Shown here in pieces: positions 4,444-11,244 of a stretch of DNA of 16,216 bases. The stretch spans positions 1 to 16,216 of the forward strand of contig JAKAGE010000012.1 in NCBI GenBank assembly GCA_021817655.1. The letters run 5' to 3'. The notes under the pieces were generated by a model. It saw only the letters and a list, made by a program, of their open reading frames with translations, had not been told where the DNA came from and ran no database searches. Position numbers and translations under genes: made by a program. Position 1 is the first letter of the stretch. Each line of letters starts with the position of its first letter. Source of the stretch: a bacterium. GTDB taxonomy: Bacteria > Patescibacteriota > Minisyncoccia > UBA6257 > 2-01-FULL-56-20.

Positions 4444-4452
4444 TCCCCGCAC
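4427..4452 (+). repeat. Divergent 27-bp site (class B-like, one base shorter)
   Basis: Begins GTTCAAAAATCG and ends CCCCGCAC; 26 bases, so one deletion relative to the others. It is followed by ACAAAAAAG as several other copies are. It is the last copy before the conserved gene block and may mark the right end of the array. Confidence 0.75.
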
Positions 4453-4518
4453 ACAAAAAAGCGAGGCATTAGAATACTCAGCAGGATTTAAAATGCCCAT
4501 GGAAACACAACGCGCGGA

Positions 4519-4559
4519 ACAAAGAAAGGCGCCCGGATCGTGAAATTCGATCGGGCGCC
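4519..4559 (-). terminator. Terminator of the small secreted-protein gene
   Basis: GGCGCCCGGATCG (4528-4540) pairs with CGATCGGGCGCC (4548-4559) with one bulged base. On the minus strand TTTCTTTG follows. Confidence 0.82.
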
Positions 4560-4591
4560 GTCGTTGGATCGCGCAGGGTTCCCGGACGCGG

Positions 4592-4963
4592 TCATTTTTT
4601 TTCGGGAATCGCGATCGGAGGCATGATGCGGTACTTCACCTCCTTCAGCGAGAACAGCGCGTCCGCACTGAAGATATACTCGAAGCTGAGGCCCTGTTTG
4701 GAAGCGACCGCAACGTATGTTGCGACCGCATGGAATGTTCCGGCGTTTTTGTCCATGCCTCCGAGCGCCGTTCCGATAAGGGCGAAATCCACGTCCCATC
4801 CGCGCACGGAGAGTGGCTGCTCCGGATGAGCGGCAAAGAGCGTTGCAAGTACGCTGATCTCCGCGTTGCTGGGCGGCGGATCGTTGTTTTCTCCAGTTAT
4901 GGGAACGGGGGACAGCAATCCTGCCAGCAGGATCGCGGAAAAAATCGCACGATGCTTTTTCAA
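4592..4963 (-). CDS. Small exported protein, 123 residues, unknown
   Basis: The TTG start at 4963 has GAGGAGG 6 bases upstream and a TTGACC/TATAGT promoter. The N terminus is a typical signal peptide: KKHR, then a hydrophobic core (AIFSAILLAGLLSPVPITG, residues 6-24), with likely cleavage soon after. The mature part is small, without cysteines, and moderately acidic to neutral (for example WDVDFALIGTALGG, then SFEYIFSADALFSLKEVKYR). No family is recognised. It is transcribed away from recO and lies between the cassette region and the conserved block. Its base composition is nearer to that of the conserved block. Confidence 0.78.
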   Translation of the reverse strand: MKKHRAIFSAILLAGLLSPVPITGENNDPPPSNAEISVLATLFAAHPEQPLSVRGWDVDFALIGTALGGMDKNAGTFHAVATYVAVASKQGLSFEYIFSADALFSLKEVKYRIMPPIAIPEKK

Positions 4964-4985
4964 GGTTCACCTCCTCGACGGACAT

Positions 4986-5014
4986 ACTATATCTTTTACT
5001 ATGCTGCTGGTCAA
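4986..5014 (-). promoter_or_regulatory. Promoter of the exported-protein gene
   Basis: On the minus strand: TTGACC (5014-5009), 17 bases, TATAGT (4991-4986). Confidence 0.72.
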
Positions 5015-5038
5015 GGTTCGCCGCGCGGCAGCATCGGA

Positions 5039-5044
5039 TATAAT
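5039..5044 (+). promoter_or_regulatory. -10 box of recO, leaderless spacing
   Basis: TATAAT with 9 bases to the recO ATG at 5054. The same short spacing recurs before several genes in this window. Confidence 0.65.
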
Positions 5045-5053
5045 AGAGGGGCA

Positions 5054-5566
5054 ATGGAAGAATACATCACCGATGCGATCGTGCTGCGCAAGGACCCGCG
5101 CGGCGATCTTGACGGCCGCTACACGCTTTTCACGCGGCGGTTCGGAAAGATCGCCGGGCGGGCGACAAGCTCCCGGAAGATAACCTCCAAGCTCGCTCCG
5201 CACCTTGAGCCGGGGACGATGGCAAAAGTCCGGTTCGTGGAAGCGAAGGGAACCCAGATCGTTGACGCGCTCAAATCCGCGCGCGTGGCGCTCTCCCTCG
5301 GCGAGCTTGCGGCGCTCGCCGAACTCGTACCGGAAGGAATGCCCGAGTCGGCGCTCTGGGAAATGCTCGCGCACGGCCCGTTCTCATGGCGCGCGGCGCT
5401 TGCAACGCTCGGCTGGGATCCGATGCATGCCCGCTGCGCGGCCTGCGGCGGAGGCCATGCGGAATACTTCTCGATCCCGCGCCAGGAGTTCTATTGCCGC
5501 CCGCATGCCGCCGCACATGCTTCAAAAGCCGCGCGGAACGCGGTATCATTCATACATGCCGTATAA
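5054..5566 (+). CDS. recO: DNA repair protein RecO (short form)
   Basis: RecO works with RecR and RecF to load RecA onto single-stranded DNA and to anneal strands during recombinational repair. The 170-residue product is short for the family (about 240 in model bacteria). It keeps the N-terminal OB fold (DAIVLRKDPRGDLDGRYTLFTRRFGKIAGRA, residues 7 onward; the G-K/R-rich strand binds DNA) and the C-terminal zinc motif CAACGGG...FYC at about 132-153. The central helical part is reduced. ATG 5054 is chosen because the family N terminus starts there and a TATAAT lies 9 bases upstream. Its last codons overlap the next gene by 11 bases. It opens the conserved rightward block. Confidence 0.85.
   Translation: MEEYITDAIVLRKDPRGDLDGRYTLFTRRFGKIAGRATSSRKITSKLAPHLEPGTMAKVRFVEAKGTQIVDALKSARVALSLGELAALAELVPEGMPESALWEMLAHGPFSWRAALATLGWDPMHARCAACGGGHAEYFSIPRQEFYCRPHAAAHASKAARNAVSFIHAV
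5544..5549 (+). promoter_or_regulatory. Possible internal -10 box for the surface-protein gene
   Basis: TATCAT inside the end of recO, 6 bases before ATG 5556. The spacing matches the other leaderless promoters; sequence support is weaker. Confidence 0.35.
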
Positions 5567-7448
5567 TCCGAACGCGGTATGGGGGAGCCGTTCACCGCAA
5601 TCGCCGGAGCCATCGGAATCGCCATCGACGCCGGGTGAGCCTGCCGCGCAGGAACCGCTGGGATCATTTGCGCCGCAGGAGCAGCACCCGCCGTCGTTCT
5701 TCAAACGCCACAGCGTTGCGATCTTCGCGATCACCCTCATCGTCCTCGTAGGATTTGCGGGACTCGTTTTCTATCTTCTGCTTCCGCCATCGGCGCCGAA
5801 CATCGCGATCGCATTCACGAATCCTGGCGCCATTGTCATCGGCGAACCGTTCCCGCTCACGGTCACGGTTTCCAATCAGTCGAAAAGCAGTATCGAGAAC
5901 GCGCAGCTGACCGTCACATTGCCCGCGGGGCTTTCGTTCGTCGCGAGCGGAACGACCCCGAGCCAGCGCGCGCTCATGATCCCTCTCGGTACGCTTAATT
6001 CGGAAACAAGCGAGCCCCCGGAGGACATCCAGGTCGTCGCAACGGGCGATGCGGGAACCGCGCAGACCGTGACGGCATTGCTCACCTACGGGACGCCCGC
6101 AACGGCGGATACCCAATTCGCCAGCAATGCGGCCACATCGTTCGCTATCGGATCGCAAACCGCGCTTTCATTGAACTATAGCGCGCCGTCGAGCATCTTT
6201 AGCGGCCAGAATTTCGACCTCGCGGTGAATTATGCCAACAACACCGGCCAGACGATGAACGGCGTCGAACTCGTGATGCAATATCCGCCGGCATACCACT
6301 ACGCGAGCGCAAGCGGAAGCGCGCCGACCGATCCCGCGGACACCACCTGGGACCTCGGCACCCTGGGCCCCAATGCGACGGGAACCCTCGTCATCACCGG
6401 CAATATCGTGGGGCCCACCCAGGCCCAGTACCAGATCACCGGATCGATCGGCGCAAGCTGGAGCAGCCAGAATTACCCGTCGTTCAGCGCGCCGGCGAAC
6501 TTCGCCATCACGCCGTCGCCGCTCTCGTTCGCCGTCACGCTCAACGGATCGTCAAGCTATATCGCAACCGCGGGCGACAGCCTCAACTACACGCTCACCT
6601 ACACGAACAACTCGCCGGTCGCGTTCCAGACGGCGAACATCACTGCAACGCTCACCGGACGCATGTTCGACCTTGGGTCCCTCCAGACAAAGGGATCGTT
6701 CGATTCGCGGAACGACACCATCACGTGGTATGCCGCCAATACGCCCGCGCTCGCATCGATCGCGCCCGGCCAATCGGGATCCGTAAACTTCAGCATCCAA
6801 ACCCTCTCTTCCTATCCGATCCGGCAGATCGCGAACCGCAACTACACGCTCGCCGTCGCCGCGGAGATCCAATCGCCGACCGTGCCGCCGAATACCCAGG
6901 GATCCAGCACCATTTCGGTCGCATCGCTTTCGACGAAGGTCGGAGGGGAGATCTCGCTCGCCGCCGACGGCTATGCCAAGGAAACCGACATTCGATCCTT
7001 CGGGAACACCGGTCCGTACCCGCCGAAGGTCGACCAGCCGACGACCTACACGATCCACTGGGACATCACGAACTATTCAACCGACATGAAAGATGTTACC
7101 GTATCCGCGTACCTCCAGTCAGGAACGACGTTCACCGGCCTTGCGACGAGCACGGTCCCGTCATCGACGTTCACCGTCAACGCGGGTACCGGTCTTGTCA
7201 CCTGGACGATCCCGCTCGTTCCGGCGACGACGGGCGTGATCAGCCCTGCGGCGCGCGCGGTGTTCCAGGTGTCCAACACCCCGGCAGTGAACCAGGTCGG
7301 CCAGCCGGTGACGCTGCTTGGCCAGTCATCGCTCGCCGCGACGGACGCCTTTACCGGCCAGTCGATGCAGTCGACCGCGAATGCTATCACGACCCAGCTC
7401 CCGAACGACCCGTCAATCGGAGGGCAAAACGGCTCCGTGGTGCAATAA
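5556..7448 (+). CDS. Membrane-anchored surface protein with repeated DUF11/CARDB-like beta domains
   Basis: The 630-residue protein starts with a Pro/Ser/Glu-rich cytoplasmic tail (about 1-50), FKRH, and one membrane segment (about 53-77, VAIFAITLIVLVGFAGLVFYLLL). About 550 extracellular residues follow, rich in Thr, Ser, Asn and Ala. Four similar units can be seen, each with a phrase of the type GxxFxLTVxYxNxxxxxxxNxxLxxxLPxG: near 80-190 (PLTVTVSNQSKSSIENAQLTV), 200-300 (DLAVNYANNTGQTMNGVELV), 315-440 (LNYTLTYTNNSPVAFQTANI) and 460-600 (YTIHWDITNYSTDMKDVTVS). Such domains resemble the DUF11 and CARDB families of cell-surface proteins, often adhesive. ATG 5556 is preferred over the longer frame from 5205, which would read through recO out of frame. 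A host-contact role is speculation. Confidence 0.82.
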   Translation: MPYNPNAVWGSRSPQSPEPSESPSTPGEPAAQEPLGSFAPQEQHPPSFFKRHSVAIFAITLIVLVGFAGLVFYLLLPPSAPNIAIAFTNPGAIVIGEPFPLTVTVSNQSKSSIENAQLTVTLPAGLSFVASGTTPSQRALMIPLGTLNSETSEPPEDIQVVATGDAGTAQTVTALLTYGTPATADTQFASNAATSFAIGSQTALSLNYSAPSSIFSGQNFDLAVNYANNTGQTMNGVELVMQYPPAYHYASASGSAPTDPADTTWDLGTLGPNATGTLVITGNIVGPTQAQYQITGSIGASWSSQNYPSFSAPANFAITPSPLSFAVTLNGSSSYIATAGDSLNYTLTYTNNSPVAFQTANITATLTGRMFDLGSLQTKGSFDSRNDTITWYAANTPALASIAPGQSGSVNFSIQTLSSYPIRQIANRNYTLAVAAEIQSPTVPPNTQGSSTISVASLSTKVGGEISLAADGYAKETDIRSFGNTGPYPPKVDQPTTYTIHWDITNYSTDMKDVTVSAYLQSGTTFTGLATSTVPSSTFTVNAGTGLVTWTIPLVPATTGVISPAARAVFQVSNTPAVNQVGQPVTLLGQSSLAATDAFTGQSMQSTANAITTQLPNDPSIGGQNGSVVQ

Positions 7449-7476
7449 TGCGGGCCTAACGGAACAATACTAACGC

Positions 7477-8904
7477 ATGGAACACAAGGACATCGGCCTC
7501 ATGGAAAAGATCGTTTCGCTCGCCAAGCGGCGGGGATTCGTGTTCCCGGGATCGGAAATCTACGGCGGCTTGGCGAATTCGTACGAATACGGCCCGGCGG
7601 GCGTCGAGCTGAAGAAGAACATCCAGGACGAGTGGTGGCGCGTTTTCGTGCGCGAACGGCCGGATATGGTCGGACTCGATTCATCGATCATCCTGCATCC
7701 GAAAGTATGGGAGGCGTCCGGCCACGTCGCCGGCCTCGTGGACGCCATGGCGGAATGCAGGCACTGCCATACGCGCACGCGGGCAGACCACCTGATCGAG
7801 AACCATTTCGAGGCGAAAGGGGAGAAGGTGAGCGTTGAAGGGAAGAGCGAGAAGGAGCTCGACGAGGTCATTGTCCAGGAGAAGATCGCGTGCCCCACCT
7901 GCGGCAAATTCGACTGGACGCCGGTGCGCAAATTCAACCTGCTGTTCGAAACGCACGTCGGCATCGTGCCCGAGGCCCAGTCGAAGGTGTACCTCCGCGG
8001 AGAGACCGCGCAGGGGATCTTCGTGAACTTCAAGAACATCACCGATTCCACGCGCGTGCGCCTGCCGTTCGGGGTCGGCCAATTGGGCAAAAGCTTCCGC
8101 AACGAGATCACGAAAGGCAACTTCATCTTCCGCACGCTCGAATTCGAACAGGCGGAGATCGAATATTTCTTCGATCCGGAGGAAACCGACTGGAAAGCGC
8201 TTTATGAACAATGGAAGTCCGCCATGTGGAAGTTCGCCACGGAGAATCTCGGCGTGCGGGCGGAAATGCTCCGTTGGCGGGAGCATGGCGACGAAGAGCG
8301 CAGTTTCTACAGCAAGCGCACCGAGGATCTCGAATACCGGTTCCCGTTCGGCTTCAAGGAGCTCTGGGGCCTTGCATACCGCACGGACTACGACCTGACC
8401 CAGCACATGAAGTTCTCCGGCGCGGATCTCTCCTATACCGATCCGGCATCCGGGCGGAAATTCATCCCGCATGTGATCGAGCCCGCGGTCGGCGTGAACC
8501 GCCTGATGGCAATGGTAATGCTCGATGTGTACGCCGAGGACGGCGACCGGGTACTCCTCAAACTGCCGCCGCGCCTCGCGCCCTACAAGGCCGCCGTGTT
8601 CCCTTTGCTCGCGAACAAGCCCGCACTCGTCGAAAAGGCGCGCGCCGTTCATGATGAGCTCCGCAAGCGCTTCACGGTCGCATGGGACGACCGCGGCAAC
8701 ATCGGCAAGCGCTATTACGCCCAGGACGAGATCGGCACGCCGTTCTGCATCACGGTTGACTTCGAAACCGTCGGCGACGAGAAGGGCGGAGGCGATCCCG
8801 CACATAAGGATACCGTCACGGTGCGCCACCGCGACACGGGAACGCAGGAGCGCATCCATATCGGCAAGCTTCAGGAGTTCCTCCATGGAAAAATTTATCA
8901 TTAA
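7477..8904 (+). CDS. glyQS: Glycine-tRNA ligase, single-chain dimeric (GlyQS/eukaryote-like) type
   Basis: This class II enzyme attaches glycine to tRNA-Gly using ATP, in the cytoplasm. The 475 residues include the family start GFVFPGSEIYGGLANSYEYGP (about 15-35), a zinc-ribbon-like insertion with CRHCH (about 95) and CPTCG (about 142), and motif 2, FRNEITKGNFIFRTLEFEQAE (about 207-227). After that come the glycine-site region, motif 3 EPAVGVNRLMAMVM (about 333-346), and a C-terminal anticodon-binding domain from about 365. Motif 3 has Asn where GVDR is usual. Bacteria with the tetrameric GlyQ plus GlyS enzyme lack this protein. The gene overlaps murA by 20 bases, so the two are probably cotranscribed. 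No ribosome binding site is seen. Confidence 0.93.
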   Translation: MEHKDIGLMEKIVSLAKRRGFVFPGSEIYGGLANSYEYGPAGVELKKNIQDEWWRVFVRERPDMVGLDSSIILHPKVWEASGHVAGLVDAMAECRHCHTRTRADHLIENHFEAKGEKVSVEGKSEKELDEVIVQEKIACPTCGKFDWTPVRKFNLLFETHVGIVPEAQSKVYLRGETAQGIFVNFKNITDSTRVRLPFGVGQLGKSFRNEITKGNFIFRTLEFEQAEIEYFFDPEETDWKALYEQWKSAMWKFATENLGVRAEMLRWREHGDEERSFYSKRTEDLEYRFPFGFKELWGLAYRTDYDLTQHMKFSGADLSYTDPASGRKFIPHVIEPAVGVNRLMAMVMLDVYAEDGDRVLLKLPPRLAPYKAAVFPLLANKPALVEKARAVHDELRKRFTVAWDDRGNIGKRYYAQDEIGTPFCITVDFETVGDEKGGGDPAHKDTVTVRHRDTGTQERIHIGKLQEFLHGKIYH

Positions 8905-10195
8905 GGGCGGCAAACCGCTTTTCGGCGAGATCACGGTCGCAGGCGCGAAGAACGCGATATCGAAGATGATGGTCGCCTCGCTCCTCACGGACGAGCCGTG
9001 CATGTTCGAGAACGTTCCGGAGATCGGCGAGCTCGACATCATCTTTGAATTTCTGAGAAATATCGGCGCGGCGATCGACCGCGCCGGGCCGGTCGTGAAG
9101 ATCGCGACGCCGACGATCACGAACAATCGCGTGACCACGCTCACGCGCCGCAACCGCATTCCGATCCTCGCGTTGGGACCGCTCCTCGCGCGCACCGGCG
9201 AGGCGGAAGTGCCGATCCTCGGCGGCGACAAGATCGGTCCGCGCCCGGTGGACATCCACCTTGAAGGGCTCGCAAAACTCGGCGCCCGGATCCAGATCAC
9301 GCGCGAAAGCTACCACGCCTGGGCTCCCGGCGGCCTCCGCGGCGCGGAAATCGAACTGCGCTTCCCAAGCGTCGGCGCCACAGAAAACCTGATGCTCGCC
9401 GCCGTGCTCGCAAAAGGGAAAACGGTGGTCAAAAACGCGGCACTGGAACCCGAGATAATAGAGCTCATGAAAATGCTTCAGAAAATGGGCGCCATCGTCG
9501 AACTCTCGCCGCCGCGCACGGTCACGATCGAAGGCGTGGAGCGCCTGCGGGGCGTGTCGCACCGCACGCCGCCCGACCGCAACGAGGCGGTATCCTTCGC
9601 GTGCCTCGCCATCGCCACGAACGGACGGATCATGCTGAACGGGGCGAATCAGGAGCACCTCATCACGTTCCTGAACGTCGTGCGGCGCATGGGAGGGGAA
9701 TATGAGGTGACGGACGAAGGGATCGCGTTCTCGCGGAGCGTCGCGCGCGGCGGCGGCGGCCTCAATCCGCTCGAGATCCGCACCGACGTACATCCCGGCT
9801 TCATGACGGACTGGCAGCAGCCGCTCGCGGTGCTCCTCACGCAGGCGAACGGCACCTCGACCATCCACGAGACGATCTATGAAGACCGATTCGCCTACGC
9901 GCTCGACCTCAATGAAATGGGCGCGAAGATCGCGGTATCGACCGACTGCCCGCCGAACGATCCGTGCCGTTTCGCGGGAAAAGGCCACTACCACTTCGCC
10001 ACGATCGAGGGCCCGACCCCGCTCGAATCGCGCAATCTCGCCGTGCGCGACCTGCGTTCCGGCATGGTGGACATCCTGGCCGCGCTCGTCGCCCGCGGCG
10101 TCTCCGAAGTCGAGGGTTTGGACGAGATCGACCGCGGGTACGAGCGCATCGACGAGCGCCTCCGACAGCTCGGCGCGGACATCACGCGAGTTTGA
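8885..10195 (+). CDS. murA: UDP-N-acetylglucosamine 1-carboxyvinyltransferase MurA, Asp115 form
   Basis: MurA transfers enolpyruvate from phosphoenolpyruvate to UDP-GlcNAc, the first committed step of peptidoglycan synthesis, in the cytoplasm. The 436-residue product has full family length. Visible residues: K22 in AGAKNA, the catalytic loop GGDKIGPRPVD (113-123) with R120, and D309 in HPGFMTDWQ (the general base, D305 in E. coli). In the loop the usual Cys115, alkylated by fosfomycin, is Asp (codon GAC, 9227-9229). This natural variant is active in other bacteria and gives fosfomycin resistance. ATG 8885 lies inside the end of glyQS, in another frame; the much longer frame from 8525 is a shadow. 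mreB follows after 32 bases. Confidence 0.95.
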   Translation: MEKFIIKGGKPLFGEITVAGAKNAISKMMVASLLTDEPCMFENVPEIGELDIIFEFLRNIGAAIDRAGPVVKIATPTITNNRVTTLTRRNRIPILALGPLLARTGEAEVPILGGDKIGPRPVDIHLEGLAKLGARIQITRESYHAWAPGGLRGAEIELRFPSVGATENLMLAAVLAKGKTVVKNAALEPEIIELMKMLQKMGAIVELSPPRTVTIEGVERLRGVSHRTPPDRNEAVSFACLAIATNGRIMLNGANQEHLITFLNVVRRMGGEYEVTDEGIAFSRSVARGGGGLNPLEIRTDVHPGFMTDWQQPLAVLLTQANGTSTIHETIYEDRFAYALDLNEMGAKIAVSTDCPPNDPCRFAGKGHYHFATIEGPTPLESRNLAVRDLRSGMVDILAALVARGVSEVEGLDEIDRGYERIDERLRQLGADITRV

Positions 10196-10214
10196 GTTTT
10201 GCTGCTTTTTCCCC

Positions 10215-10220
10215 TATAAT
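10215..10220 (+). promoter_or_regulatory. -10 box of mreB, leaderless spacing
   Basis: TATAAT with 7 bases (CCCTCTT) to the ATG at 10228; there is no ribosome binding site in this gap. Upstream TTTTGCTGCTTTTTCCC is T-rich. Confidence 0.65.
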
Positions 10221-10227
10221 CCCTCTT

Positions 10228-11235
10228 ATGTTCGGCAAGAAGATCGGCATCGACCTTGGGACGGCCAATACCGTCGTTTTTGTGCCCGGAAAGGGGTTCA
10301 TCATCAACGAACCCACCATCGTGGCGCTCACGCGGCCGGATAACACCGTGCTCGCCGTCGGCGCCGAAGCAAAGGAGATGATCGGCCGCACGCCCGACGA
10401 GATCGTCGCATATCGCCCGCTGAAAGACGGCGTGATCGCCGATTATTACATCACGAAGGCGATGCTCACGTACTTCATTTCGAAGGCGTCGGGCTGGATG
10501 AATATCATGAAGCCCGACGTGGTGATCTCCGTTCCTGCGGGCATCACGCAGACCGAACGCCGCGCCGTGATGAACGCCGCGCGCGAAGCGGGCGCGGGTA
10601 ATGCATTCATTGTCCGCGAGCCGATCCTTGCGGCCCTCGGCGCCGGCATCCCGATCAATGCGCGCTCCGGCAATATGATCGTCAATATCGGCGGCGGCAC
10701 GTCCGAACAGGCGGTGATCGCGCTCGGCAACATCGTCTCCTGGAACTCGCTCCGCATCGCGGGCAACAAGTTCGACCAGGCGATCATGGATTACGTCAAA
10801 AAGAAATACGCGCTCGCGATCGGCGAACAGACCGCCGAACAGGTGAAGATCGAGATCGGCTCCGCGATGCCTTCGAAGGACAAGATGGAATACCAGGTGC
10901 GCGGACGCGATCTCGTGACGGGCCTGCCGAAGGACGTCGTCATCACCTCGAACGAGATCGCGGAGGCTCTGAATCCGCTCCTGATCGAGATCGCAACCTC
11001 CGTGCAGAACGTGTTCAATGTGACGCCCCCGGAGCTCGTCGCGGACATCATGGAAAAGGGGATCATTTTAAGCGGCGGCTCCGTGCAGCTCCATCATCTG
11101 CCCGAATTCTTCGAACGCTTCCTCGGCGTCCAGGCGTATGTCGCGGAAGATCCGCTCTTCTGCGTCGCGAAGGGGACCGGCCTCATCCTCGACCACCTCG
11201 ATACCTACAAGCGGACGCTGCTCAACAAGCACTAG
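10228..11235 (+). CDS. mreB: Rod-shape determining actin homologue MreB
   Basis: MreB is a bacterial actin that polymerises under the membrane and guides peptidoglycan synthesis along the side wall. The 335-residue protein has the family length. Visible motifs: phosphate 1 GIDLGTANT (7-15), connect 1 region VPAGITQTERRAV (102-114), phosphate 2 VNIGGGTSE (152-160), EQVKIEIGSAMP (204-215), and the adenosine motif ILSGGSVQL (280-288), where GGGA is more usual. ATG 10228 is fixed by the canonical N terminus MFGKKIGIDLG and by the TATAAT box. It follows murA, joining wall synthesis and shape genes. No mreC or mreD is adjacent in the window. Confidence 0.95.
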   Translation: MFGKKIGIDLGTANTVVFVPGKGFIINEPTIVALTRPDNTVLAVGAEAKEMIGRTPDEIVAYRPLKDGVIADYYITKAMLTYFISKASGWMNIMKPDVVISVPAGITQTERRAVMNAAREAGAGNAFIVREPILAALGAGIPINARSGNMIVNIGGGTSEQAVIALGNIVSWNSLRIAGNKFDQAIMDYVKKKYALAIGEQTAEQVKIEIGSAMPSKDKMEYQVRGRDLVTGLPKDVVITSNEIAEALNPLLIEIATSVQNVFNVTPPELVADIMEKGIILSGGSVQLHHLPEFFERFLGVQAYVAEDPLFCVAKGTGLILDHLDTYKRTLLNKH

Positions 11236-11244
11236 AAGGGCGTA

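Noticed and set aside
1640..4452. CRISPR array
   Set aside because: The repeats are about 27 bp, but the intervals are 100 to 800 bases, irregular, and contain genes with promoters and terminators. There are no cas genes.
1640..4452. tRNA 3' ends (GGTTCGAA resembles a T-loop)
   Set aside because: The base that should be C61 is G or A in most copies, and no T-stem or acceptor-stem partner can be paired upstream. No cloverleaf forms, and the site length does not match a tRNA end.
1640..4452. Classical integron attC sites
   Set aside because: The RYYYAAC and GTTRRRY core pair is not seen, and the nearby hairpins differ in sequence and behave as terminators. No integrase gene of that type is in the window.
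4730..5053. Extended N terminus of RecO
   Set aside because: The added part lies antisense to the exported-protein gene and across its promoter; the RecO family begins at MEEYITDAIVL.
8525..8884. Extended N terminus of MurA
   Set aside because: The added residues are Arg/Ser-rich translation of glyQS in another frame; MurA starts at MEKFIIKGG.
7681..9300. 539-codon leftward open frame
   Set aside because: It is antisense to glyQS and murA, both certain; long antisense frames are common in G+C-rich coding DNA.
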